Shown piece by piece: positions 34,365 to 42,269 of a stretch of 50,658 nucleotides of DNA. A program made the translations under genes and the position numbers. Numbering within the stretch: position 1 is the first letter of the stretch; each line of letters opens with the position of its first letter. This DNA is from Clostridium vitabionis (GTDB lineage: Bacteria > Bacillota > Clostridia > Lachnospirales > Lachnospiraceae), in the NCBI RefSeq assembly GCF_015351765.1, contig NZ_JADKQA010000002.1, positions 1 through 50,658 on the forward strand. The letters are read 5' to 3'. The notes below the pieces were generated by a model. That model worked only from the letters and a program-made list of their open reading frames with translations. It did no database searches and was not told where the DNA came from.

Positions 34365-35723
34365 TCACGGCATCACGTCGGACGACTGCGGAGGCAGATT
34401 TGCCGCAGCCGTTTCCTCGTCCTCCTGATACCATTTCGACCGGTATTCCGTCAGTGACATGACGCCCATCGCGACATCCTTCCGATCCTGTTCGCGTTCC
34501 GTTTCCTCGTCGGTCAAAATCGAGTCATTGAATGCGCATGTGAATTCGTATTTCGACATGTACATGTCATTGTAGAACGCCAGGGCATCAACGAAATCAG
34601 ACAGGCACTCCTTCAGGTTTTCCTGAATGGCGTTTACGCGGTTGTATTTCCGCTGCTTCGAAACCTTGATTTCGGTTGCTGTTTTGTCGACGTTCGAAGT
34701 ATCGGACAGGTCGCCATATGACAGGCCGACAACGAATTCAATGTTCCGGTATGCACGCTCAAGGCCGCGGATGAATGCGTCGTCGCGCATGGCGGGAGAG
34801 TACTCCTTGTACAATTCACCCTGATTCGATTCGAGGTTCAATCCGCGATATAGGCGCTGGCGTCCGCGCGGCATCGTGACCCGCCCGTCCTTATGGCGGA
34901 GGGCGCGTTCATCGACATGTATCGCACGTTCCGCGGAATCATACTCCCAGTCGAGGCGCCCATATTGAATATCTGCCCGCTTGATCAGGTCGCTTGCCTC
35001 CCCGAATATGCTCACGCCGCACGGCGATCCGTCAACGCGGTTCTTCAGCGGGACACGGAAATATCCGAAATCATTTTGTTTCATTCCCGGATATACGACC
35101 GGTTCCGTTTCAATGTTGGCCCATTCAGGCACGGCAGACATGGAGCAAATGTCCCCGATGGCCGATTCCGATGAGGAATGATAGCACTTGTTTTCGATGA
35201 CGAGGTCGCCGTTTTCGTCGAATCTGTGCCTTTCGACTCGCGTATAAAACGACGCCTGCCCGGTGCGTTTACGCGTAAAGAACATGATGTCGTTCGGTTT
35301 CCCTGAATCGTCAAAGGAAATCGGGACGAACTTGTCCGCCGTCACGAATTCGGAGCGGTTGCCGCCCATCGGTTTGATAATGAACGATCCAAGAGCAAGA
35401 CCGTCCTGCAGGTTTTCGTTCAAGTCGCGGATGGCATACTGGAACGCAGCGTCAAGAACCTCATTGTCGACGCTTGCGTCCATTTCCCCAAGCGTTATAT
35501 CCGTGAATTCGCGGCATATTCCGATCTCTGTCCGCAGCGAAACAATCCCGCGTTTCTCGTCGATCCATGGTGCCGTCCCGTTTATCATGTCATGCCATAG
35601 GTTGATGGCGTCAATCATTGCCTGCGACATCGCGATGTCGGTTCCGGCAATGGATTTCATCTGTGTGTATCCGAACATTCTTCCCATGACCCCTCTTATC
35701 CAGTTTTTAAGACCTTCAAACAT
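34365..35723 (-). CDS. Portal protein
   Basis: 452 residues, SPP1 Gp6-like portal family: MFEGLKNWIRGVMGRMFGY at the start, GEMDASVDNEVLDAAFQYA, the NVDKTATEIKVSKQRKYN wing segment and the TDEETEREQDRKDVAMGVMSLTEY end. Start at ATG 35723 is supported by GAGGA five bases upstream; TTG 35735 is an upstream alternative. Forms the DNA channel of the capsid. Confidence 0.92.
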   Translation of the reverse strand: MFEGLKNWIRGVMGRMFGYTQMKSIAGTDIAMSQAMIDAINLWHDMINGTAPWIDEKRGIVSLRTEIGICREFTDITLGEMDASVDNEVLDAAFQYAIRDLNENLQDGLALGSFIIKPMGGNRSEFVTADKFVPISFDDSGKPNDIMFFTRKRTGQASFYTRVERHRFDENGDLVIENKCYHSSSESAIGDICSMSAVPEWANIETEPVVYPGMKQNDFGYFRVPLKNRVDGSPCGVSIFGEASDLIKRADIQYGRLDWEYDSAERAIHVDERALRHKDGRVTMPRGRQRLYRGLNLESNQGELYKEYSPAMRDDAFIRGLERAYRNIEFVVGLSYGDLSDTSNVDKTATEIKVSKQRKYNRVNAIQENLKECLSDFVDALAFYNDMYMSKYEFTCAFNDSILTDEETEREQDRKDVAMGVMSLTEYRSKWYQEDEETAAANLPPQSSDVMP

Positions 35724-35724
35724 T

Positions 35725-37026
35725 TCATTCCTCAATCAAATCCTTCATATCGCGCTCGATGGTGTATTCCATGGCATCGAGCGAATCAATGTCGGACGAG
35801 CCATCATCAAGGCGGGCGTCGTCGTCCTTTGTTTTGTCCCATACCGCCTCGGACAATGCCGTCGTGACCGATGCAGCGTCATCCGTAACCCAAAAACGGC
35901 CCGCGCCCATGAGGCGGAGGACCGTGTTTATTCTGTCATTTATATGCCGCTTTTCTGCCGGGCGGACGATGATGTACGGGAATTTCTTTTCGACCGCGTT
36001 CCGGATTCCGTTTCCGAGGACTGATTCTGCATTGTCGTAATAAACCGATTCGACATTGTGCCATCCGTCCCGCGATGACACCCCGTATTTGTCAATCACG
36101 CGCTGGAGGAATTCAATAAACAGTCGGTCAAGAACGTTTCCGTCAATCGGCTCGCCAGTATCGGATGCCATGACGCGCTCTGACATCAGGATGATAACGT
36201 CCCGGAATCCGTCGGTATATCCGCGGGCAACGAATGCGTGCCCGGATTGATTTCCGCCGAAGTCCAGGCCGATTTCAATCGAAATAATATCGCGCTTCGC
36301 AAATTGTTTCGTTGCATTCCCCGGTGTGGTTTCGTCCACGATCTCGCACCGGAACGCCCGCGGGTCGTCCGCGAACCTCCGGTATATGGCGCCCTCGGCG
36401 CGTTTCCATTTGCCAAGAATCAGCCGATCATAATAAATCGTTCCGGTGTATTCCTTGCAGATATTCGAAACGAATTCTTTCGACAGGTGAGGGTTGTCGA
36501 ATATCGTGTATTGCTGCAGATAGATGTCTGCACCCGAATCAATGAACTTTTTCAGCCAGTGTGTCGGATGTTCCGGGTTGCACGATCCATCAAAACACGA
36601 ATATGGCTTGTCGAGACGGGATTTGAGAATCTGGAATACTTCGGAGTTCCATTTCGCCACCTCGTCGCCGTATGCGTATTTTATTGACGCGCCCTGAATC
36701 TTTGCTACCTGCGATACCTTTTCGGCGCCGAGGCAATAAACCGGTTCGCCGAACAACGTCACCACGTTTCGGCTGTTGATTGTGCCGATGCGTTTATCTG
36801 TGTAGATTTCCCGCATCGGTTCGAGGACGTTTCGTTCTATGGTGTCACGGGATACCCCAAGGATGACCGATATTCCGGATTTCCCGGTGCGCTCGATAAT
36901 TCGTTCCGGGATAACCGCCGCAACGTCTACAAACGATTTTCCGGATCGGACAGCACCCGATTTTATGTTCCAGCGTCGATTCGCGGCGTTCAGGTATTCA
37001 ACCTGTTTCGGGTTTAGGTGAATCAC
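35725..37026 (-). CDS. Terminase large subunit
   Basis: 433 residues, PBSX-type TerL. ATPase Walker A in KSGAVRSGKSFVD (about 23-33), YGDEVAKWNSEVFQ as the Walker B region and nuclease-domain residues in GLDFGGNQSGHAF and the closing DARLDDGSSDIDSLDAMEY. It packages DNA with the portal. Starts with GTG 37026; overlaps terS by 29 bases. Confidence 0.93.
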   Translation of the reverse strand: MIHLNPKQVEYLNAANRRWNIKSGAVRSGKSFVDVAAVIPERIIERTGKSGISVILGVSRDTIERNVLEPMREIYTDKRIGTINSRNVVTLFGEPVYCLGAEKVSQVAKIQGASIKYAYGDEVAKWNSEVFQILKSRLDKPYSCFDGSCNPEHPTHWLKKFIDSGADIYLQQYTIFDNPHLSKEFVSNICKEYTGTIYYDRLILGKWKRAEGAIYRRFADDPRAFRCEIVDETTPGNATKQFAKRDIISIEIGLDFGGNQSGHAFVARGYTDGFRDVIILMSERVMASDTGEPIDGNVLDRLFIEFLQRVIDKYGVSSRDGWHNVESVYYDNAESVLGNGIRNAVEKKFPYIIVRPAEKRHINDRINTVLRLMGAGRFWVTDDAASVTTALSEAVWDKTKDDDARLDDGSSDIDSLDAMEYTIERDMKDLIEE

Positions 37027-37363
37027 CGTGTTTCATCCCCTCGATGAACTGAATCACAAGGTCGTTGTCGTTCGTCTCGACCTCATATCGGTCGCGCTGT
37101 CCAAGGTACTGTTTCCCGAGCCAAATTGCCATTGTCGCATTCTTTTCCGCCAGGCGGAACTGCGCCCGACGTATGGATATTTTGCCCGGTGCCCGCTTTT
37201 TGTCGAAAACTGCCGCAAATCTTTCCTTGTACGTCCTCTTGCAGAACCGATCTATCGTGTCGGGTGACACGGAAAACCATCCGGCGATTTCTTCCTCCGT
37301 GCATTGCAGGGCGCACAGCTTTTCAAATTGTTCTTTGTCTATTTCTTTTCGTGGCCTTGCCAT
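36998..37363 (-). CDS. Terminase small subunit
   Basis: 121 residues starting MARPRKEIDKEQFEKLCALQCTEEEIA; helix-turn-helix SVSPDTIDRFCKR followed by an oligomerisation region. Recognises the packaging site. GAGGTGAT precedes ATG 37363. Confidence 0.88.
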   Translation of the reverse strand: MARPRKEIDKEQFEKLCALQCTEEEIAGWFSVSPDTIDRFCKRTYKERFAAVFDKKRAPGKISIRRAQFRLAEKNATMAIWLGKQYLGQRDRYEVETNDNDLVIQFIEGMKHGDSPKPETG

Positions 37364-37384
37364 CCGTATATCACCTCGCAATAA

Positions 37385-37456
37385 AGCCGGGAGGTCAGAT
37401 TCGAACTGCCATTTCCCGCAAGGATTGCGGGCGTTCTACCATTGAACCACCCCGGC
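37385..37456 (-). tRNA. Degenerate tRNA-Gly(UCC)-like gene
   Basis: 72 bases fold as a cloverleaf: acceptor GCCGGGG with TCCCGGC, D arm GTTC-AATGGTA-GAAC identical to bacterial tRNA-Gly, anticodon stem CCCGC/GCGGG with a loop reading AATCCTT (anticodon TCC), and T loop TTCGAAT. Two defects: position 33 is A instead of the invariant U, and the T stem lacks one base so that an A is bulged. No CCA is encoded. It could be a decayed phage tRNA or a packaging/regulatory RNA in the gap between terS and the Mom-like gene. Confidence 0.55.
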
Positions 37457-37461
37457 GAATA

Positions 37462-38223
37462 TCATTTATCAATATGGCGTTCCGCTTGTGCGACCTTTTC
37501 GCCCTTGTACATCCCGCCGCCGATTTCATCAATCGTTGAGAACGGCAATTCCGGAACTGCCAGATGATAATTCCTGTTTATGATGTAAATGTATCGGAAC
37601 TGATAGCCGGAAACGACCTGCGTGTGCAGGAGTTCCGCTATGTGCTCAACCGTGACGTTTTTTCCGCCGAGGTTGAATTCCGCATTCAAAACCTTATATA
37701 ACCGATTCGATTTTGACTGGAACGACATCCGATGCGCATATTTACCGCCGCCGTTGTATTTCCGGTATTTCTCCGGTAAAACCAACATGCTCCCCCTGCT
37801 ATACCCGGTTAGTTTGAACCCCGATGCCCGGTATATGGTGCCGTCTCCGCAATGTGATCCATCGGCAAATGAGAGGATCCATTTTATCTGCGGCGCGTTT
37901 TTCCGAATCAGGCGGATTGCAACGGAAATACAATGTGATTCAGAGTTCCGCGGGAGTGCTTCATCAAACGCCATTCGGTTTAATTCCAGCATGTCGTTCC
38001 ATGGTGCCGGGTTCCCGTCCTGATCAACGACGAGGCCGAGGACTTTCCGGCGGTCCATCGGGCTGCCGAACGACATCGCGCCATGCAGGCGCCCGTCGAG
38101 AAACGCTCCAAAGTGAAGCGTCGAATTGTGTACATGTTTTCCGGAATAGTGATGTTTGTCGACAAAATCATTCGCGATTTTCGACGGAATCACTTTCAAT
38201 CTGATGTCTGTTGCTGAAGCCAT
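37462..38223 (-). CDS. Mom-family DNA modification protein (GNAT-like)
   Basis: 253 residues. Segments ANDFVDKHHYSGKHVHNSTLHFGAF, WNDMLELNRMAFDEALPRNSESHCIS and ILSFADGSHCGDGTIYRASGFKLTGY follow the pattern of Mom proteins, which in phage Mu convert adenine to a methylcarbamoyl form and protect DNA from restriction. The gene overlaps the ParB-like gene by 28 bases and precedes the terminases, i.e. it should be expressed late, just before packaging, as in Mu. The chemistry in this phage is inferred. Confidence 0.75.
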   Translation of the reverse strand: MASATDIRLKVIPSKIANDFVDKHHYSGKHVHNSTLHFGAFLDGRLHGAMSFGSPMDRRKVLGLVVDQDGNPAPWNDMLELNRMAFDEALPRNSESHCISVAIRLIRKNAPQIKWILSFADGSHCGDGTIYRASGFKLTGYSRGSMLVLPEKYRKYNGGGKYAHRMSFQSKSNRLYKVLNAEFNLGGKNVTVEHIAELLHTQVVSGYQFRYIYIINRNYHLAVPELPFSTIDEIGGGMYKGEKVAQAERHIDK

Positions 38224-38795
38224 TCGTCCACCACCAAAAACAGGGCATTTCCGTTTGAATTCCCGTTATTATCGTTCTGATAGTTCTTGTACCGTTCCGT
38301 TCCCTTCATTTTCCCGATGGCGTCCTTTATGATGTCCGCCTGCTCCTGCGACAGCGAGAACGACATCGTTGACGAGGTCGTTTTGTCCCCGGATGCCAGG
38401 TCAAAATCGGTTCCGAATTCGTCGTCGGTCCCGAGGTCGAATCCGAAGTCCTCCATTTTGAAATCCGGCAGCAGGTCGTCCAGTTCCCCGCCGAGTTCGT
38501 TATAGTCCCATTCGGACCGTTCCCCGACCTTGTTGTCTGCCAGTCGGAACGCCTGAATCTGCTTATCAGACAAGTCGTCCGCGCGGATGCACGGAACAGA
38601 TTTCATTTTCAGCTTTTTAGCCGCCTTGAGCCGTGTATGGCCGCACACAACGACGTTGTTCCGGTCGATCACAATCGGGACTTTGAATCCGAATTCCTTT
38701 ATTGAATTCGCGACATATTCGACCGATGCGTCGTTCTTCCGTGGATTGTGGTCATACGGCGTCAGGTCTGACACCTGAATCATTTCGATCTGCAT
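38196..38795 (-). CDS. ParB N-terminal-domain protein
   Basis: 199 residues. ParB/sulfiredoxin-like domain at 1-95 with LTPYDHNPRKND, EFGFKVPIVIDRNNVVVCGHTRLKAAKKL and AFRLADNKVGERSEWD. In phages this domain often sits next to methyltransferase or Mom genes. A GGTGA before ATG 38795 favours this start; the ATG at 38807 is only two bases from the T-run of the upstream terminator. First gene of the late region. Confidence 0.8.
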   Translation of the reverse strand: MQIEMIQVSDLTPYDHNPRKNDASVEYVANSIKEFGFKVPIVIDRNNVVVCGHTRLKAAKKLKMKSVPCIRADDLSDKQIQAFRLADNKVGERSEWDYNELGGELDDLLPDFKMEDFGFDLGTDDEFGTDFDLASGDKTTSSTMSFSLSQEQADIIKDAIGKMKGTERYKNYQNDNNGNSNGNALFLVVDEWLQQQTSD

Positions 38796-38808
38796 CTCGT
38801 TCACCATG

Positions 38809-38841
38809 AAAAAATGACCGGGATTTCATGCCCCGGTCATT
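38809..38841 (-). terminator. Terminator between early and late regions
   Basis: Perfect 10-bp minus-strand hairpin AATGACCGGG…CCCGGTCATT (38813-38841) followed by six T (38814-38809). It separates the late regulator gene from the ParB/Mom/terminase block, so late transcription must start between it and the early genes, or read through it. Confidence 0.85.
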
Positions 38842-38931
38842 ATGCGCTTGACGCCGCGCCGCGTATTTTGAAAAGGAGGAATCATTACGATCTTTCTACA
38901 TTTCCATCGTATAGAATAACATTTCAAATCG

Positions 38932-38955
38932 GGACATGTAGGACATTCAGGACAT
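38932..38955. promoter_or_regulatory. Three 9-bp-spaced GGACAT repeats, candidate late-control site
   Basis: GGACAT at 38932-38937, 38941-38946 and 38950-38955 (plus strand), spaced exactly nine bases. They overlap the last codons of the late-regulator gene and lie ~95 bases upstream of the early/late terminator. A regulator binding site for late transcription is the simplest reading. Confidence 0.45.
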
Positions 38956-39375
38956 TTTTGCATTTTTTTTCATGAATCTTTCAAATTCCTTCCGCACGCT
39001 GTACTCATTCGCACCGCGCCCGATGATTTCGGCTGTTTCTCGCCATGATTTACGGTCAAATATATGTGCCCGGATAATGCGCTGCATCCGGGCCGGAATT
39101 CCAATCATCCAATTCTCAACCTCTGCCCGCAGGGCGTTGGCATTCCCGCGCTGGAGAAGAAGGATCCGTTCCTCGGCATCGATCAGGGCTAATTCCTTCG
39201 ACGGCGTCCCCTCGATTTTGTAATGTTGTACCGTATACGGGAATTCCGGCGATGATCCGATGACGGTGTCGTGAACTGTCGATCTGTTTTCCCGTAGTTT
39301 TGCAATTCTGTCCTCGGATTCCTTCACCAGCTCACACGCATCGATGTACTGGTCAAGAATTGATTTCTGCATCAT
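38947..39375 (-). CDS. Phage late transcription regulator (ArpU/RinA-like, sigma-region-4-type HTH)
   Basis: 142 residues. C-terminal IPARMQRIIRAHIFDRKSWRETAEIIG is a sigma-70 region-4-like HTH of the kind in ArpU/RinA/DUF1492 regulators, which sit at the end of the early operon and switch on the late genes. Start ATG 39375 overlaps the upstream stop (ATGA) and has AAAGGA upstream; ATG 39381 is adjacent to that site and less likely. Confidence 0.8.
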   Translation of the reverse strand: MMQKSILDQYIDACELVKESEDRIAKLRENRSTVHDTVIGSSPEFPYTVQHYKIEGTPSKELALIDAEERILLLQRGNANALRAEVENWMIGIPARMQRIIRAHIFDRKSWRETAEIIGRGANEYSVRKEFERFMKKNAKMS

Positions 39376-39551
39376 TTCCATTCCTTTCCAGTCGCACGGT
39401 CCCGCAGGTGGATGCGATTCGTCACATCCAACCCCGCGAGGCTTGCGACAGATTTCATCAGCCTGATAACCTCCGCTATGTTGTCCGGAATGCGGTCGGC
39501 ATTGCGAACTGCAATGTCCGCCGTAGGGTCCGGGTATTTTTCTCCGTTCAT
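39372..39551 (-). CDS. Small early phage protein (59 aa)
   Basis: Begins MNGEKYPDPTADIAVRNADR and ends RDRATGKEWK. Predicted soluble and helical. ATGA overlaps at both ends place it in the early operon between the HhH protein and the late regulator. Pattern recalls small conserved phage proteins of unknown function. Confidence 0.7.
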   Translation of the reverse strand: MNGEKYPDPTADIAVRNADRIPDNIAEVIRLMKSVASLAGLDVTNRIHLRDRATGKEWK

Positions 39552-39799
39552 ACGTTCCCCTCCGTCATTATGTACGCGACGATCTTAGCCGCGGTTCTTT
39601 CGCCAATTCCCGGTATTTCCTGCAATTTCCGGAACAATTCGTCATCCGACAATATGACAGCATCGTCCGGGATTTCCTTTTCTCCTTCCTCCAATCCGTC
39701 CGCGAATGCCGTTTTGTATATCGACGTAACCCAACGGTTGAATTCATTCAGCGACATTCGTGTGACGGTCTTGTAGGTTTGGAAATTTACCGGTTTCAT
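39548..39799 (-). CDS. Small helix-hairpin-helix protein
   Basis: 83 residues; the C-terminal LFRKLQEIPGIGERTAAKIVAYIM is a helix-hairpin-helix with the GIG turn that binds DNA backbone. Overlaps ssb by one base and the next gene by four, so part of the replication/recombination module. Exact role unknown. Confidence 0.75.
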   Translation of the reverse strand: MKPVNFQTYKTVTRMSLNEFNRWVTSIYKTAFADGLEEGEKEIPDDAVILSDDELFRKLQEIPGIGERTAAKIVAYIMTEGNV

Positions 39800-40194
39800 C
39801 AGTCAAACGGGAGGCTTTCCTGCATCCCGTCCGGAATGTTCATGAACCCGTCGCCATCCGTTGCCGGTTCCGGTGCGGCGGGAGTGGTTTTGGATTCCAC
39901 GAATTCACATGTTTCAACAATGACATCGGTCGTGTAAACCGTGTCCCCGTTGCGGTTTTTGTATGACCCCGTCTGCAGATGCCCGGAAATCAGGATTTTT
40001 GATCCTTTGCCGAAATACTTTGCAATATTCTCGGCTGCCTTATCGAATGCGACGCATGACGGAAAATCCGCCGCCTTATCCTGCGCCCTTGGCCGGTCAA
40101 TCGCAATGCTGAACCTCGCGACGGCCATGTTGTTCTGCGTGTACCGGATTTCAGGGTCCCGTGTGAGGCGGCCCATCAGAATTACCTTGTTCAT
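39799..40194 (-). CDS. ssb: Single-stranded DNA-binding protein
   Basis: 131 residues. OB-fold start MNKVILMGRLTRDPEIRYTQNNMAVARFSIAIDR, GSKILISGHLQTGSYKNRNGDTVYTTDVIVE, acidic tail ending ESLPFD, the partner-binding tip. Binds ssDNA in phage replication. ATGA overlap with the upstream small ORF. Confidence 0.95.
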   Translation of the reverse strand: MNKVILMGRLTRDPEIRYTQNNMAVARFSIAIDRPRAQDKAADFPSCVAFDKAAENIAKYFGKGSKILISGHLQTGSYKNRNGDTVYTTDVIVETCEFVESKTTPAAPEPATDGDGFMNIPDGMQESLPFD

Positions 40195-40295
40195 TTCGTG
40201 TATTCCTCCATTTCGTTCAATGCCGTTTTGATTAACTCCGCTCCGAGGATCCAGAGCAGGAGAGGAGCGCCGATCAGGGCAATAATTGCAATCAT
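40191..40295 (-). CDS. Very small membrane peptide (34 aa)
   Basis: Begins MIAIIALIGAPLLLWILG, a single membrane segment, then a charged tail. Perfect GGAGG eight bases upstream and ATGA overlaps with both neighbours argue that it is translated. Function unknown. Confidence 0.6.
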   Translation of the reverse strand: MIAIIALIGAPLLLWILGAELIKTALNEMEEYTK

Positions 40296-40576
40296 TCGTG
40301 TTCCTCCTTCCTGAAATTTTTCCCGAATATCCACATCCATTGAGCGTGGGTATGATTCTTTTCGAATTCCACCTGGGCGATTTCCTCTAGTTCTGCATCA
40401 TGGGCGCCATGGTCGTGCAGGTCCGCATGACACTGGCGGCATAAATGGACTTTCAGCCCGCATCGTTCCGCGTTCGCCCGCCTGCTGCCGTGTAACATGT
40501 GATGCACTTCCATCTTCCCGCGGCGCCCGCAGATATAGCAACGGTCCTTGACATCGCCCGGAATAATGCTGTTCAT
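40292..40576 (-). CDS. HNH-type nuclease / zinc protein of the recombination module
   Basis: 94 residues with CYICGRRGKMEVHHMLHGSRR and HLCRQCHADLHDHG: a Cys4 zinc site around an HH…N/H core, as in HNH recombination endonucleases (NinG/DUF968-like). GGAGG precedes the ATG. Probably processes recombination intermediates. Confidence 0.75.
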   Translation of the reverse strand: MNSIIPGDVKDRCYICGRRGKMEVHHMLHGSRRANAERCGLKVHLCRQCHADLHDHGAHDAELEEIAQVEFEKNHTHAQWMWIFGKNFRKEEHE

Positions 40577-41148
40577 GCCCCCTCCTTGGTCAGCTGCAAC
40601 TGTTCGGAATTTCCGACAAGTTGCCGCGTTGTCTGCTCAATCAGTGCCCGGACCTTTGACGGGATTTTTGCCTCATCCTTCATCTGCTGCACCGTCGCAT
40701 TGTATGCCCGGATGAATTGCGACTGTTCGACCGTTTCCACCTCGTTTGTCGGCAGCATGCACATCTCGCGCAGGTTTGCCGCGGACCCGACCGCCCGCTG
40801 CACCGCCGGAGGAAGTTTTGCGAATTCCTCCGCGGAATTGTATCCGGAATTTCCGAGGGCTTTCCGGACGAGCGTCCACGCCTCAAGCGCGTTCATTTCC
40901 AGTTCCGGCTGCTTCATGGTTTTTGTGATGCAGTCGATCACCTGCCCCGGAGACGGCGGGAATCCTTTCGTGTCGGATGCCAGGTATATTTTCAATCCGG
41001 CGGATGCCTGCATGTATGTGTAATCCTCCATGACGGCTGTCCACGCCTGAATCATGTTGTCATAATCCTTCGTCGTGTATTTCGTAAAATGCGCTGGGTA
41101 CGTGACCTTGATGACATACACGATTTTCGCGGTTTCCTGCAGGGTCAT
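40573..41148 (-). CDS. Replication helicase loader/inhibitor-like protein
   Basis: 191 residues beginning MTLQETAKIVYVIKVTYPAHF; the ETA-I-Y-I—YP-F—Y—D…W…YTYM pattern and position after the replication gene match the G39P/Loader_phage family that delivers DnaB-type helicase to the phage origin. GGAGG before ATG 41148. In-frame extension upstream overlaps the replication gene and is not supported. Confidence 0.7.
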   Translation of the reverse strand: MTLQETAKIVYVIKVTYPAHFTKYTTKDYDNMIQAWTAVMEDYTYMQASAGLKIYLASDTKGFPPSPGQVIDCITKTMKQPELEMNALEAWTLVRKALGNSGYNSAEEFAKLPPAVQRAVGSAANLREMCMLPTNEVETVEQSQFIRAYNATVQQMKDEAKIPSKVRALIEQTTRQLVGNSEQLQLTKEGA

Positions 41149-41918
41149 TGTCCTTCGCCTCCTCCGTTGATGATCCCCATGAGATAATCGTTCGCGTCGA
41201 ATCCTCCCGGTTTCGTTGTCCCCGAACGTGCGCGCTCGGCGGCGGAACGATACCCCCATTTTTCCATCACGAGGGCATAGTTCCGGTATGTTTTGCCGGA
41301 TTGCTCGCAGTATTCGTCAACCGCCCGGATGGCATTCTCTGTTTCCGTGCTCCCGTGCTTTGCGACCAATGCGTCGAACTGGTCGTCCGTCAGAAGGACG
41401 TGGCCGAACTGCCCGTGTTTGTGGCGGGCAGGACGCGCGGACGCGCTTTTCTTTTTAGCGCCCGTAGGGTGCTCATTCTCAGATTCATTCTCAGTATCAG
41501 ATTCAGATTCATTATCAGATTCATACTCAGATTCATTATCAGCGACGTTTGCGACGTTTTGCGATTCCGTATTATCGCAAATATCGCTTTTGCGACCGTT
41601 TGCGATGTTTTGCGATTCGTCGTTATCGCATTTGCGATCATTTGCGACCGTTTGCGATTCCGTCCAGCGTTTTTCATTCCCCCTGCGCCCGGCATCAGAA
41701 CGGTTGCGGCACGTTTCGTTATACTTTGCCGTGTCCTTGTCCAGTTGCGATTCGATCATGGAAAACATGGCGCTGACAACGGGGTCGGTGATTTCATATT
41801 CCGCTCCGGTCTGTTTTGCGCAGATTGCCTTGATCAGGATTCCGGCCTGTTCTTCCGGCAGATTCGCAAGGAGCGTCGCCCATGACATATACATCACAAA
41901 ACTATTTCTTTCAGCCAT
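41145..41918 (-). CDS. Phage replication initiation protein with iterons in its coding sequence
   Basis: 257 residues. N-terminal DUF6291-type region (SFVMYMSWATLLANLPEEQAGILIKAI … VSAMFSMIESQLDKD), a low-complexity Asn/Glu/Ser middle (about 90-145), and a C-terminal helical domain (TDDQFDALVAKHGSTETENAIRAVDEYC…KTYRNYALVMEKWGY) like DnaD/phage replication-protein ends. The middle contains repeated TTGCGA units and an AT-rich block that may be the phage origin. GGAGGG precedes ATG. Confidence 0.75.
   Translation of the reverse strand: MAERNSFVMYMSWATLLANLPEEQAGILIKAICAKQTGAEYEITDPVVSAMFSMIESQLDKDTAKYNETCRNRSDAGRRGNEKRWTESQTVANDRKCDNDESQNIANGRKSDICDNTESQNVANVADNESEYESDNESESDTENESENEHPTGAKKKSASARPARHKHGQFGHVLLTDDQFDALVAKHGSTETENAIRAVDEYCEQSGKTYRNYALVMEKWGYRSAAERARSGTTKPGGFDANDYLMGIINGGGEGQ
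41470..41665. repeat. Iteron cluster plus AT-rich repeats, candidate phage replication origin
   Basis: Eight TTGCGA units on the plus strand between about 41549 and 41655 with inverted copies (TCGCAA near 41575), flanked on the left (41475-41545) by tandem ATTCAGATTCATT-like AT-rich repeats. The layout, iterons and unwinding element inside the replication-protein gene, is that of lambdoid origins (inside O). Confidence 0.55.
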
Positions 41919-41921
41919 GAT

Positions 41922-42269
41922 TCAGTCCCTCCATGCACCGAACAAATCTATCCAATCGGACAATCTCATTGTTACCATCCATTCGCCGCGATCCCGGCGA
42001 TGAAACACTGTCGGGATGCCGTCATTTCTTTTCTTTGCCTCGTCCACGGCCTGCGCCATGGCGTTGTAGATATTAAGCCGTTCCTGGCGTTTAACCTCCG
42101 GATGAATGCCGTCAAGCCCGACGATGTCGGATTCATGATAGAAAACCTTTCCGCGATGAACGTCGTATCCGTACCAGTCGCGAAGGATCCCGGCAAGCTC
42201 ACGTTCTGCATTCGCACCCTTATTTCTGGCAGCCTTTCCGCGCTTGTGTTTATCCGGTTCGCTTATCAT
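41922..42269 (-). CDS. PDDEXK-type resolvase/nuclease
   Basis: 115 residues starting MISEPDKHKRGKAARNKGANAERELAGIL. The GANAERELA…DIVG…HPEVKRQ spacing (E, D, E-x-K) is that of Hjc-like Holliday-junction resolvases. Start ATG 42269; a longer in-frame start at 42362 overlaps the preceding gene. Belongs to the recombination module with the Rad52-like annealase. Confidence 0.75.
   Translation of the reverse strand: MISEPDKHKRGKAARNKGANAERELAGILRDWYGYDVHRGKVFYHESDIVGLDGIHPEVKRQERLNIYNAMAQAVDEAKKRNDGIPTVFHRRDRGEWMVTMRLSDWIDLFGAWRD

Noticed and set aside
41540-41660. Repeats in the replication gene as a CRISPR array
   Set aside because: Units are only 6-10 bases with irregular spacing and lie in a coding frame; no cas genes nearby. 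Iterons fit better.
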